A stretch of DNA of 64,000 bases from Dyadobacter sp. CY323 (GCF_021390245.1 NZ_JAJUXH010000020.1:116470-180469); one strand, 5' to 3'; positions 43,714-52,165 are shown, counted from the first letter of the stretch. The notes: generated by a model from the sequence alone, not told the origin. Made by a program: numbers and translations.

Positions 43714-45207
43714 TTATGATTGGATAAGCGGTGATTTACCAAATCTACTTGCCCACTGAACCTTAATTCTTTTGATCAGCATAATATAAACATCCTTCTC
43801 GAACAACCGGGAGTCGCTACGGGCACGGTCAATGAAATACATTCCGGCCAAAAACAGGATCGTATTGGCCAGCCAGGCACCTATCGGCACTGCAAGCAAC
43901 CCTTCCTTCACCCATTTGTCACCCTGATTTGTCAATACATACAACAGAATAAAGAACAAAATGGACACCAGCACCGGCACTCCAAACCCACCTTTTTTTA
44001 TAATAGCCCCCAGCGGTGCGCCGATCAGGAACATGATCAGACAGGAAATGGCATTGGTATACTTATGGTGTTTTTCTAATTCGTACTTGTTCGCATCCTT
44101 CAATTTTGTCTGCAAATAATCCTTCTGAGACTTTGTGTAACTAAGCATGCTGTTTGCAGCACTTTTGGTATTGGTTAAAATCTCCTTTTTCAGGCTGTCA
44201 GCAACCGGTTTGGCAAGAAGCGAATCAATCCATTTGCCTTTTTTAATCGTTTTGTCCGTCCCTTCACGATAATTGTAGGAGTAATACTGCTGACTTCCTG
44301 ACACCAAATTTTTCTTTGTCTCCTGATAACTGTTACGCAAAGAGTCGGCCGTTGACGTAAGATCAGAGATGTTCTTCATGAACTCGTGGTATTTAAACTG
44401 CCCCTCGTCCGTCCGTTTCATACCAAAAGAAGATAGACTTTCCGTCAGCCGGTAATGCTTAAACGAATTGCGGCTAAAATTAGAATAGCTCGGTATTGAG
44501 CTCCCGGGAGTTGAAATGTACACCGGCCTGGAATTATTAGAATTGGATTCGTCCGTATATCGCGTGCCATTATACAGTTCGATAACCAGATAACGATTCT
44601 CATTAATCGAATACATCCGACCGGAGTCAGCCAGGATTATTTCCGTATTACCCAATTCATACGAACGGTTATTGTGCTTGTAAATCACCATTCCCTTCAA
44701 CTTGCCATTCTCCTCCTTTTCATCCACCTTAATGCTGTAACCAGGAAGATCATTGTAAAAAATGCCTTCTTTGATTTTCAGCGTTGCTTTGGTCGTCTTG
44801 ATATCATAAAGAAGGCTGTAGCCTTTGAGGTTCGCCCAGGGAGAAACGCGGTCGTTAAAAAAGAAAGAGAAAATGCTGATACCGAGCGTGACTATAAAAA
44901 GGGGCAACATTGCCCGCACGATAGAGATTCCTGCACTTTTTATAGCCGTCAATTCGAAAAACTCGCCGAGGTTACCGAAAGCCATGAGAGAAGAAAGCAA
45001 GGTAGCCAGCGGAAGTGCAGTAGGTACTGTTATGAGGCTAAAAAAGAAGAATAACTGCGCGTAATCGATCAGACTGAGATCTTTTGACACGAAGTCATCA
45101 ATATAAAAAATCATGATCCGCATTAGAAAAACGAAAACCACGACCGACATTGTTATTACAAAAGGCCCCCAAAAGGACATTAATATAAGCTTATCAAGCT
45201 TTTTCAT
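43714..45207 (-). CDS. LptF/LptG family lipopolysaccharide export permease
   Basis: A 497-residue permease from the ATG at 45207; a TTG codon just before it is in frame but not needed. It has two membrane segments at the N-terminus (ILMSFWGPFVITMSVVVF), a large periplasmic domain (about 130-375) and four C-terminal segments from about residue 390, ending SRLFEKDVYIMLIKRI. LptF/G with LptB move lipopolysaccharide to the Lpt bridge. The ATG overlaps the stop of the upstream START-like gene as TGATG, suggesting translational coupling. Whether it is LptF or LptG cannot be told here. Confidence 0.92.
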   Translation of the reverse strand: MKKLDKLILMSFWGPFVITMSVVVFVFLMRIMIFYIDDFVSKDLSLIDYAQLFFFFSLITVPTALPLATLLSSLMAFGNLGEFFELTAIKSAGISIVRAMLPLFIVTLGISIFSFFFNDRVSPWANLKGYSLLYDIKTTKATLKIKEGIFYNDLPGYSIKVDEKEENGKLKGMVIYKHNNRSYELGNTEIILADSGRMYSINENRYLVIELYNGTRYTDESNSNNSRPVYISTPGSSIPSYSNFSRNSFKHYRLTESLSSFGMKRTDEGQFKYHEFMKNISDLTSTADSLRNSYQETKKNLVSGSQQYYSYNYREGTDKTIKKGKWIDSLLAKPVADSLKKEILTNTKSAANSMLSYTKSQKDYLQTKLKDANKYELEKHHKYTNAISCLIMFLIGAPLGAIIKKGGFGVPVLVSILFFILLYVLTNQGDKWVKEGLLAVPIGAWLANTILFLAGMYFIDRARSDSRLFEKDVYIMLIKRIKVQWASRFGKSPLIQS

Positions 45208-45599
45208 CAACTACCAACTATTTCTTTAAGATTACCCAAAAACCCGTCCCACAACGATGCTAACTCATCCTGATCCTTATTCGACGAATAATCGATGACA
45301 CGCAAAAAGGTCGTCTGGGTCAACTCGCTTACTTCCAGTTTTAATTCCACGTGATTGTTATCCAGGTTGTCTTCACTGGTGTTTTCGAAATCAAAACGCA
45401 CAGCCTTATTAATTCTCAGTCCGGTTTGTCTGGCAATGTGACTATCACCGTCCCATTGAAAATCAAACCGATGATCAGGCAAAACAGTTACTTTTTCCGC
45501 AAACCATTGTTCCAGGCCTGAAGGAGTCGAAATATATGGAAACAATACTTTTGGGGAGGAACGCAATTCAAATTCAGTAACAAATTTATACTTTTCCAT
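45207..45599 (-). CDS. START-like domain protein
   Basis: A 130-residue protein with a START/Bet v 1-like fold pattern, beginning MEKYKFVTEFELRSSPKVLF and containing TPSGLEQWFAEKVTVLP, as in the Bacteroidota START-like (AHSA1-related) family. The ATG at 45599 is chosen; a longer frame reaching 45791 would run into the tRNA promoter and is rejected. Its stop TGA overlaps the ATG of the LptF/G gene (TGATG), so the two form an operon. Ligand unknown; a hydrophobic pocket is usual for the fold. Confidence 0.85.
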   Translation of the reverse strand: MEKYKFVTEFELRSSPKVLFPYISTPSGLEQWFAEKVTVLPDHRFDFQWDGDSHIARQTGLRINKAVRFDFENTSEDNLDNNHVELKLEVSELTQTTFLRVIDYSSNKDQDELASLWDGFLGNLKEIVGS

Positions 45600-45752
45600 A
45601 TTCACTAAAATTAAAAAGGTTGACCTTATCAGCTTATGCCTCTTCACCGACATCAAAGTTGTAATATAGCATAAATCAACAATAAAAGACACCAAACCCC
45701 ATTTTGGTTTTTTTAGCAAAACGTAAAATTTAAGCGAAAATGATAATTCCGG

Positions 45753-45783
45753 TTGTAAAATAACTTTCCTTAACATACTTTTG
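45753..45783 (+). promoter_or_regulatory. Promoter of the tRNA gene
   Basis: TTG at 45753-45755 and TACTTTTG at 45776-45783 (exact TAnnTTTG) are separated by 20 nt. The -7 element ends 12 nt upstream of the tRNA 5' end, a good distance for a short leader. Confidence 0.65.
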
Positions 45784-45795
45784 CACCACAATTAC

Positions 45796-45869
45796 GGCGG
45801 GGTAGCTCAGATGGTTAGAGCGTAGGATTCATAACCCTAAGGTCGGCAGTTCGATCCTGCTCCCCGCTA
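45796..45869 (+). tRNA. tRNA with CAU anticodon (probably tRNA-Met, elongator)
   Basis: A 74-nt cloverleaf: acceptor stem GGCGGGG pairs with CCCCGCT (one G-U at the end), D-arm GCTC/GAGC, anticodon loop TTCATAA with CAT at positions 34-36, variable loop AGGTC, T-arm GGCAG/CTGCT. The discriminator is A, and a CCA end is not encoded. The anticodon stem TAGGA/CCCTA has an A31-C39 mismatch. An initiator tRNA would have three G-C pairs in that stem, so elongator Met is favoured; tRNA-Ile2, with a modified CAU anticodon, cannot be excluded from sequence alone. A perfect promoter precedes it and a terminator follows. Confidence 0.93.
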
Positions 45870-45878
45870 CAATACATC

Positions 45879-45904
45879 AGACATCCTCGACGGATGTCTT
45901 TTTT
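45879..45904 (+). terminator. Terminator after the tRNA gene
   Basis: AGACATCC (45879-45886) pairs with GGATGTCT (45892-45899) around a 5-nt loop, followed by a run of T. It lies 9 nt after the mature tRNA end. Confidence 0.92.
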
Positions 45905-45993
45905 GTTGTCTTCACTTTCTGTTCACCGGGAGAATTAAAATCTGAAACTTTCGGTTTAACTACCCAGAACACCACCGAATCACCTCATCACTT

Positions 45994-47772
45994 ATGAAGT
46001 TATTAATACAATATCTTAGCCGATATAAAGGGCTGATACTGCTCGCACTTGGACTGGCAGCCATCAATCAAATCTTTTCACTGCTGAATCCCTACATTCT
46101 CGGAAACTATCTCATTGACCCTTACGCAAATAAGGCCAAGTCTTTCCGCGATAACGGAATGGATAACGAATTTTTCCAGGGTGTTTTACTGGGGCTGCTC
46201 ATGATCATCGGCACCGCCATGATCTCACGTATAGCCAAAGCATTTCAGGATTATGTTGTCAATGTGGTCATTCAAAAGTTTGGTGCAAATTTGTATACCG
46301 ACGGACTTCGGCATGCATTGCGGCTACCCTTTCAGGATTTCGAAGACCAGCGCAGCGGAGAAACGTTATCCGTTTTGCAGAAGGTGCGTGCCGACTGTGA
46401 AAAGTTCATTACCAGCTTTGTAAACGTACTTTTTGCCACACTGGTCGGTATTGTTTTCGTCGTGATCGTCGCATTTAAACTTAGCCCGATGCTGCCGCTC
46501 ATTTACCTGGTCGGCTCGGTTGTACTTGCTATTCTCACCAGTGTTTTAAGTAAAAAAATCAAATCGATCCAGAAAAACATTGTCAAGGAAACTACGGCGC
46601 TGGCCGGCTCCACTACGGAATCGCTGAGAAACATCGAGCTCGTAAAAAGCCTCGGACTTACACATCAGGAAATCGAGCGGCTGAATACAACAACCTTTAA
46701 AATCCTCAAACTGGAACTCAGGAAGGTGAAAAGCATCCGTTCGATCAGTTTTATCCAGGGGACATTTGTTAATTTCCTTCAGCAGTGCATCATGTTCGCA
46801 TTACTGTTTTTTGTTTTTCGGGACAAAATAACCGTTGGACAAATGATGATGATGCAATTCTATTCCTTCTTCATCTTCGGTCCATTACAGGAACTTGGAA
46901 ACGTAATCCTCTCATACCGTGAGGCGGAAGCGTCACTCAATAACCTACAAACACTGCTGGCACGTCCCGTTGAACGTAAGCCCACAAGCCCGGAGGTGAT
47001 TGGTGAGATCCAGGAATTGCGATTTGACCATGTAAAATTCCAGCATCAAACCGCAAACCGTCCCGCGTTGGAAGACATTTCGTTCCGCGTGCAAAAGGGT
47101 GAAACGATCGCATTCGTGGGACCGTCCGGTTCCGGGAAAACCACGCTGGTAAAGTTGCTGGTAGGATTATACAATCCGATCCAGGGAGAAGTTTTTTACA
47201 ATGGGATTAATGGAAACAACATCGATTTTGATGAAATAAGGAACAAAATCGGGTTTGTGACCCAGGATACGCAGTTGTTTTCAGGTACGATCCGGGAAAA
47301 TCTGCTTTTCGTAAATCCACATGCTACCGACGAAATGATCAATGATGTGTTGATCAAAGCGGCGTGCTATAATCTGCTTTCCCGAGCTGAAAATGGCATT
47401 AATACCGTCATTGGCGAGGGCGGCCTGAAACTTTCAGGTGGTGAACGCCAGCGGCTATCCATCGCCCGTGCATTGCTGAGAGATCCGAACCTGATCATTT
47501 TCGACGAAGCAACCTCGGCGCTCGATTCACTCACAGAAGAAGAAATTTCGAACACAATCCGCAACATTACTGATCAGCGTCAGCACATTACCGTGATGAT
47601 CGCACACCGTCTTTCCACCATTATGCACGCCGACCGCATTTACGTTTTGGAAAAAGGGAAAGTAGTAGAAACCGGCAATCACCACGCATTAATCGAAGAA
47701 AAAGGACTTTATTATGCCATGTGGAGACAGCAGATCGGCGAGCGTAAAGACGAATCGGTTTTATCTGCATAA
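45994..47772 (+). CDS. ABC exporter, fused membrane and ATPase domains (MsbA-like)
   Basis: A 592-residue half-transporter that works as a homodimer. The N-terminal six-helix membrane domain covers about residues 10-320, followed by the ATPase domain. Walker A is GPSGSGKTT (about 376-384), the signature is LSGGERQRLSIARALL (about 480), Walker B is LIIFDEATSALD (about 500-511), and the H-loop is in IAHRLST. Similarity is to lipid and multidrug exporters. It has no substrate-specific partner nearby. The next gene follows after 78 nt with its own promoter, so it is probably a single-gene transcript. Confidence 0.92.
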   Translation: MKLLIQYLSRYKGLILLALGLAAINQIFSLLNPYILGNYLIDPYANKAKSFRDNGMDNEFFQGVLLGLLMIIGTAMISRIAKAFQDYVVNVVIQKFGANLYTDGLRHALRLPFQDFEDQRSGETLSVLQKVRADCEKFITSFVNVLFATLVGIVFVVIVAFKLSPMLPLIYLVGSVVLAILTSVLSKKIKSIQKNIVKETTALAGSTTESLRNIELVKSLGLTHQEIERLNTTTFKILKLELRKVKSIRSISFIQGTFVNFLQQCIMFALLFFVFRDKITVGQMMMMQFYSFFIFGPLQELGNVILSYREAEASLNNLQTLLARPVERKPTSPEVIGEIQELRFDHVKFQHQTANRPALEDISFRVQKGETIAFVGPSGSGKTTLVKLLVGLYNPIQGEVFYNGINGNNIDFDEIRNKIGFVTQDTQLFSGTIRENLLFVNPHATDEMINDVLIKAACYNLLSRAENGINTVIGEGGLKLSGGERQRLSIARALLRDPNLIIFDEATSALDSLTEEEISNTIRNITDQRQHITVMIAHRLSTIMHADRIYVLEKGKVVETGNHHALIEEKGLYYAMWRQQIGERKDESVLSA

Positions 47773-47791
47773 GGTTTCGCAAGAATCGGGT

Positions 47792-47854
47792 TTTATAACG
47801 AATATCGCATAGATACTTTTGGTTTAAATCAATTTCAACCAAAAGTATCTATGC
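47792..47854 (+). promoter_or_regulatory. Promoter inside an 18-bp perfect inverted repeat spanning the 2OG-oxygenase start codon
   Basis: GCATAGATACTTTTGGTT (47807-47824) and its exact complement (47837-47854) flank a 12-nt spacer with three further A-T pairs. The left arm contains TACTTTTG (47814-47821), an exact -7 consensus, with TTTA at 47792-47795 as -33 at an 18-nt spacing. The right arm includes the ATG of the oxygenase (47851-47853). The symmetry also gives a TACTTTTG on the minus strand. It could be an operator for a dimeric regulator or an RNA hairpin that hides the start codon in longer transcripts. Confidence 0.7.
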
Positions 47855-48552
47855 AAGAAACGAATTCACTGGATTGGCAGCAGGTCCGGGAAAGCCTCCA
47901 CGAGAAAGGTTATTCGCATTTAAAAGGTATTTTGAATGCATCCGAGTGCGATACTTTGATCGGTAACTACGACAATCCTTCCTTATACCGAAAAATGATC
48001 GCAATGGAGCGTTATCGTTTCGGTTTGGGCGAATACAAATATTTCACCTACCCCCTACCCGATATCCTGCAAACGCTCCGGGAAGAATACTATTCTCAGC
48101 TTGCCCCGGTAGCCAACAAATGGATGGAAGTACTTCGTATTCAACAAAAATATCCGCTTGAATTTGCTGAATTCCAATCACAATGCAGAGAAAAAGGACA
48201 AACAAAACCAACGCTGCTGATCCTCAAATACGGCCCGGGCGGATATAATACGTTACATCAGGATTTGTACGGCGAAGTGTTTTTCCCGATTCAGATGGTG
48301 ATATTCTTGAACCAGCCGAAAGAGGATTATCATGGAGGTGAATTTGTACTTGTTCAGCAAACGCCACGGGCACAATCAAAAGCCATTGTACTTAAACCTC
48401 AAAAAGGAGATATTCTGTTGTTTACCACGAATTTCAGGCCGGTAAAAGGCGCGAAAGGCTATTATCGGGCTAATATGAAGCACGGGGTTAGTGAAGTAAC
48501 GGAAGGAAACCGTTATACGCTCGGGATTATTTTTCACGATGCATTGAGTTAA
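47851..48552 (+). CDS. 2OG-Fe(II) oxygenase of the COG3826-like family
   Basis: A 233-residue double-stranded beta-helix dioxygenase. The iron ligands are H136 and D138 in LHQDLYG and H211 in MKHGVSEV, with R221 in RYTLGIIFHDAL to bind 2-oxoglutarate. Family features also include ERYRFGLGEYKYFTYPLP near residue 54 and YGPGGYNTLHQDLYGE. This family is often encoded with Ada and other alkylation-repair genes; here the next gene is a solitary Ada-type zinc domain and the convergent gene is AlkA. Repair or protein hydroxylation is possible; the substrate is not known. It begins within a perfect inverted repeat. Confidence 0.85.
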   Translation: MQETNSLDWQQVRESLHEKGYSHLKGILNASECDTLIGNYDNPSLYRKMIAMERYRFGLGEYKYFTYPLPDILQTLREEYYSQLAPVANKWMEVLRIQQKYPLEFAEFQSQCREKGQTKPTLLILKYGPGGYNTLHQDLYGEVFFPIQMVIFLNQPKEDYHGGEFVLVQQTPRAQSKAIVLKPQKGDILLFTTNFRPVKGAKGYYRANMKHGVSEVTEGNRYTLGIIFHDALS

Positions 48553-48555
48553 ACC

Positions 48556-48819
48556 ATGCGGTTACATTCAGAAATCGGACCCGAATCATTTGAAACCAGC
48601 AGAAAACTGAAAAAGCTGATTTTAAATGGTGAAATCTGTTTAGCCGGTAATAAAAACCTGAAAATCTATGGCTTACTATCATGTAAATCCGGAAGACGGA
48701 TGAAGCTCAAAAACAGGGTTTTCTTTGAGTCGGAAAGTGAAGCCATTGAAAACGGTTACCGTCCCTGCGGCCATTGTATGCGAGATGAGTACTCAAAGTG
48801 GAAAATCAAATTGAGCTAA
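48556..48819 (+). CDS. Solitary Ada-type zinc-binding domain protein
   Basis: An 87-residue protein covering only the Ada N-terminal zinc domain: IYGLLSCKSGRRMKLKNRVF and IENGYRPCGHCMRDEY. C43, C71 and C74 match three of the four Ada zinc cysteines. The position of E. coli Ada C38, the methyl acceptor of phosphotriester repair, is G39 here. C28 is the only other Cys. It may recognise DNA damage or act as a regulatory zinc domain without being a methyl acceptor. It starts 3 nt after the 2OG oxygenase and stops 1 nt before the convergent AlkA gene. No methyltransferase or AraC-type domain is attached. Confidence 0.85.
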   Translation: MRLHSEIGPESFETSRKLKKLILNGEICLAGNKNLKIYGLLSCKSGRRMKLKNRVFFESESEAIENGYRPCGHCMRDEYSKWKIKLS

Positions 48820-49722
48820 TTACTTCACAGCCAGACTTCTCCACAAATAAAAGACCAGATAACTTTCCCATCCTTTGTACTGGTTAAAAAAAGCATCAAT
48901 CTTGTCCGTTTCACTTCGGTCACGAATGATATCGTGGGCCGACAATGCATTCAGCAGCCCCACGTCCCCGTGCGGAATTCCTTCCGGTTCTTTCAGCGTT
49001 TTCATAAGTGCATAATTGGCAGTCCATGCACCGATGCCTTTGAAGCTGGTTAATGCTTTTTTTCTTGCTGCAAAATCGGGTAATGCCTGCAACTTTTCCT
49101 TGCTGAGACTTCCGTCGACAAATGCATTCGCGATGCCGATCACATACTGGGCCTTTTTATCCGAAAACTGCATGCCCCGCAAAACCTCCACGGAAGTCTG
49201 CGCTAAAACTTCCGGCGCAGGGAAAATAAAATGACTTTTTCCGTCAAAATCGATTTTTTCACCAAACTGTTCAACCAACCGGCGCTTAATCTTATAAGCA
49301 AAAGCCAGATTGATCTGCTGCCCGATAATGCACCAGCAAATCGCCTCAAAAAGGTTCGCAATGCCGATCAGCCTGAAACCTTTGTACTTTTCGGTCATAT
49401 AGGCCAGTCTTCCATCCGTTTTCAGGAGATCGTAAAAAGGTTGGATGTTTCTTTCCAGATCGAACCATTCAGTAACATAAGCAACCAAAAAAGCTTTATT
49501 TTCCGCATTTGCCTCGCCCGACAGTATTTCGATTTCTAAAAAGGAGCCAGCGACGCTCACCTTGATAAGTATTAGACCCACTCCTATTTTCAGCGCCTTA
49601 ATCAGCGAATTCTCTTCGATTTCGTGCAGACAGTCGTCATAGTTCCTGTTCAGAAACCATAGACATTCTTCGAAATTGAAAAGTGCAGGTGTGGGTATTA
49701 AAATGCTCCGGTCCGTATCCAT
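48820..49722 (-). CDS. alkA: DNA-3-methyladenine glycosylase II (AlkA-like)
   Basis: A 300-residue HhH-GPD DNA glycosylase. The helix-hairpin-helix motif is FKGIGAWTANYALMK (about 227-241) and the catalytic Asp is D253 in PHGDVGL, as in AlkA. The N-terminal domain (about 1-110) resembles the AlkA N-terminal beta domain, and IIGQQINLAFAYKIKRRLV is a family helix. It excises alkylated bases such as 3-methyladenine. Its gene converges on the Ada-type gene, with stops 1 nt apart, completing an alkylation-repair cluster. The next gene upstream on the same strand is holA. Confidence 0.92.
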   Translation of the reverse strand: MDTDRSILIPTPALFNFEECLWFLNRNYDDCLHEIEENSLIKALKIGVGLILIKVSVAGSFLEIEILSGEANAENKAFLVAYVTEWFDLERNIQPFYDLLKTDGRLAYMTEKYKGFRLIGIANLFEAICWCIIGQQINLAFAYKIKRRLVEQFGEKIDFDGKSHFIFPAPEVLAQTSVEVLRGMQFSDKKAQYVIGIANAFVDGSLSKEKLQALPDFAARKKALTSFKGIGAWTANYALMKTLKEPEGIPHGDVGLLNALSAHDIIRDRSETDKIDAFFNQYKGWESYLVFYLWRSLAVK

Positions 49723-49781
49723 TTGCCAAAATTAACCCGACAGTCTCATTTGCAAACCCGGATCTTGCTTTTTGCTGACTT

Positions 49782-50801
49782 CTAATGTAAGATTTTAAAA
49801 ACCAGCTCCCGCAAAAGTTCGCCTTCCGGAATGCTGACGCCATCCAGACCTTTGAGCCGACCGTCGCATTCACGAATATAATGGATCACGTGCATCACCT
49901 TTTGCAGGGGGTAGTTTTTGGCAGCCAGCAAATAATCCTTGACAAAATAAGGATTAACCCCCAGCTCCGTGGACAAGCCGCGTTCACTTTTATCCTTACT
50001 GGCGTGTGTAATAAGCAGTTTTGAGAAAAACCCAAACAGAATGATCAGGATGGGTGACAAAGGATTATCCTTCGAATTGGAAGAAAAATAAGTGGCTATC
50101 TGATTCGCTTTCAGCACATCCCGGTGCATGAGCGCCTTTTGAAACTCAAACACATTGTATTCCTTGCTGATCCCGACAAACCGTTCGACTGCAGATGCAT
50201 CAATGCCCTCGTCGACCCGCAGATTCACCATAATCTTGCGGATCTCATTCGAAAGCCGTTTCAAATCATTGCCAATGTTGTCGACCAGCATTTGAATTGC
50301 TTTCGGACTGATTTTTACGCCTTCACGCTGACAAAACGAAGCAACCCATTCCGGGAGCTTGTTATCATACATTTTTTTGGATTGAACCACCGCGCCTTTC
50401 AGATTGATCGCCTTCAAAAACGACTTTCGCTCGTCCGCATTCGCATGATAGCAAAAAACCAAAACCGTACTTTGCAGCGGGTTCAATGCATAATCTTCCA
50501 ACCGGGCCAGCTGTTCTTTCTGTTCAATGCCGCCCAGCTTGTTCGCATCTTTAACCAAAACAAACTGACGCTCAGACATAAACGGATAACGTCTGGCATT
50601 ACCCAAAACGCCCGTCAGGTCCGTATCCTTTCCATATAATACAAACTGATTGAACCCTTTTTCAGACTCGGGAACAACCCGTTTTTCCAATTCTTCCGCA
50701 ATGGAATCAATGTAATAAGGTTCGTCTCCGTGGAGAAAATAGATGGGGCGAAATGATTTGGACCTGATTTCTTTGAGAATGGTGTCGGGAGTCTGCGCCA
50801 T
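49782..50801 (-). CDS. holA: DNA polymerase III subunit delta
   Basis: A 339-residue clamp-loader subunit. Family features are the start FRPIYFLHGDEPYYIDSIAE, VLVKDANKLGGIEQKEQLA and the C-terminal LRECDGRLKGLDGVSIPEGE. Delta opens the beta clamp during replication. It is on the minus strand, 78 nt downstream of the acpH-like gene. Length fits the family. Confidence 0.95.
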   Translation of the reverse strand: MAQTPDTILKEIRSKSFRPIYFLHGDEPYYIDSIAEELEKRVVPESEKGFNQFVLYGKDTDLTGVLGNARRYPFMSERQFVLVKDANKLGGIEQKEQLARLEDYALNPLQSTVLVFCYHANADERKSFLKAINLKGAVVQSKKMYDNKLPEWVASFCQREGVKISPKAIQMLVDNIGNDLKRLSNEIRKIMVNLRVDEGIDASAVERFVGISKEYNVFEFQKALMHRDVLKANQIATYFSSNSKDNPLSPILIILFGFFSKLLITHASKDKSERGLSTELGVNPYFVKDYLLAAKNYPLQKVMHVIHYIRECDGRLKGLDGVSIPEGELLRELVFKILH

Positions 50802-50879
50802 GGAAGGTTTCTGGCTTGTCGTTTAGTGGTGATGATCTATCGACAAACTTAAAAACAACTTCAAAATAAATATTTATAG

Positions 50880-51482
50880 CTAAGTTGTTTTTACCAAAAT
50901 AAACTCTGCACAATGCCTTTCAAGTTCGGGGTAAAAAAGCCGGAACTGATCATAGTAAAACGCTTCATTCTCCCGTAAGTCCCTGCCTGCCTTACTGATA
51001 GGTTCCAGAAATGGTGCTCGCCGGGACAGCCGTTGAAATGTCAGGTCGATGCCTTCGAAAGTCGCATAAGTTGTCAGCCAATCCTGGCGGATCATCGCGC
51101 GAACCATCGGGATCATGGTTTCAGGAATGAGGTATTGATTTTTTTCAATGAGCGAATAAATGTTATGAGCATAAACCCGTAAGGATTCCGTATGATAATG
51201 TGAAAAATAACGAGCCAGGAAGTAATCAAAATAGATGTCCATCACAATGCCGCCAAGCTTTCCCTGCGTTTTGGCCGCGACTTTTTTCGCTTCCTGTACA
51301 TATGGATGCGTGTCCGTGAACGAGTCGATAAACCGGTGCAGCTTCAATCCAAGCACATATTCTGGATTCCAGTTTGCGGTTTTATCTTCCGTCAGCCTGC
51401 CTTTTACGAAATCACCGACGTAGTTACCCATGATAACTCCCTCCCGCTCTCCCGACAGCAAAATATGGGCTAAAAAGTTCAT
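50880..51482 (-). CDS. Acyl carrier protein phosphodiesterase-like protein
   Basis: A 200-residue AcpH/HD-type protein, from the ATG at 51482 (MNFLAHILLSGEREGVIMGN); a further upstream start at 51524 would add 14 non-family residues. The family motif is NFLAHILLS...GNYVGDFVKG near the start, with GLKLHRFIDSFTDTHPYVQ and GIVMDIYFDYFLARYF. AcpH enzymes remove the phosphopantetheine arm from acyl carrier protein. Divergent from the FKBP gene, with 97 nt between. Confidence 0.87.
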   Translation of the reverse strand: MNFLAHILLSGEREGVIMGNYVGDFVKGRLTEDKTANWNPEYVLGLKLHRFIDSFTDTHPYVQEAKKVAAKTQGKLGGIVMDIYFDYFLARYFSHYHTESLRVYAHNIYSLIEKNQYLIPETMIPMVRAMIRQDWLTTYATFEGIDLTFQRLSRRAPFLEPISKAGRDLRENEAFYYDQFRLFYPELERHCAEFILVKTT

Positions 51483-51579
51483 GAGAATAACATTTTGACA
51501 AAATTGCCGTACGTTTGTTTCCAATGCTTTTCATGGAACAATTATTTTACAACAACCAGTATTTTAATCAAACTAGCAA

Positions 51580-52095
51580 ATGAAAGTCGAAAAAAATAAC
51601 GTGGTCGCGTTAATATATAGCCTCAGCATTCCTGATGCCGAGGGCGAAGTTGACGTCGTTGAAGTCGTGAGCGAAGACGATCCGATGTACTTCATACAGG
51701 GAATCAGCGGCCTTCCCGAAGGTTTCGAAAGCCAGATCGAGGGTTTGTCAGCCGGTGACACATTCGAATTTACAGTAACGGCCGAGGAAGGTTACGGTGA
51801 ATACGATGAGGAAGCCGTAGTTGAATTGCCAAAAGCAGTTTTCCAGACCGACGATGTAAACCAGGATGAACTTCTTCAGATCGGAAACATCATTCCGATG
51901 ACCAACGAAGACGGCGAAAGAATGCACGGTCAGGTTGTGGAGATTAAAGATGATATCGTTTTAATGAACTTTAATCACCCGCTGGCAGGAAAAGAAATGT
52001 TCTTCTCAGGACAGATCATCTCCGTCCGCCCGGCCACCGCAGAAGAAATTAGCCACGGACATGTGCACGGAACCGGTGGGGTGCATCATCATTGA
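51580..52095 (+). CDS. FKBP-type peptidyl-prolyl isomerase, SlyD-like
   Basis: A 171-residue protein with a SlyD-type FKBP fold: FIQGISGLPEGFESQIEGLS, AEEGYGEYDEEAVVELPKA and DIVLMNFNHPLAGKEMFFS, which includes the insert-in-flap domain. The C-terminus is short and His-rich (HGHVHGTGGVHHH), a metal-binding tail. SlyD-like proteins assist folding and nickel handling. A TACGTTTG at 51510-51517 is a possible -7 element 62 nt upstream. A large hairpin follows at 52120. Confidence 0.93.
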   Translation: MKVEKNNVVALIYSLSIPDAEGEVDVVEVVSEDDPMYFIQGISGLPEGFESQIEGLSAGDTFEFTVTAEEGYGEYDEEAVVELPKAVFQTDDVNQDELLQIGNIIPMTNEDGERMHGQVVEIKDDIVLMNFNHPLAGKEMFFSGQIISVRPATAEEISHGHVHGTGGVHHH

Positions 52096-52119
52096 TTAAT
52101 TTACAATAAGTGAATTGCG

Positions 52120-52165
52120 AATGAGTGAATGACTGAATATTTTTTCATTCACTCATTCACTCATT
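52120..52165. repeat. Large hairpin of GAGT/GAAT units between FKBP and dCMP deaminase genes
   Basis: A 19-nt arm (52120-52138, AATGAGTGAATGACTGAAT) pairs with 52147-52165 with one mismatch and an 8-nt loop. It overlaps the end of the minus-strand deaminase gene (stop 52153). No T run follows on either strand, so terminator function is uncertain. It looks like a repeat-derived hairpin. Confidence 0.75.

Noticed and set aside
45600..45791. N-terminal extension of the START-like protein
   Set aside because: The extra 64 residues overlap the tRNA promoter on the opposite strand, start at a TTG codon and do not fit the family; the ATG at 45599 is better.
52120..52165. Strong terminator between FKBP and deaminase genes
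   Set aside because: The hairpin is large but has no T run on either strand and is built of simple repeat units, so it is listed as a repeat.
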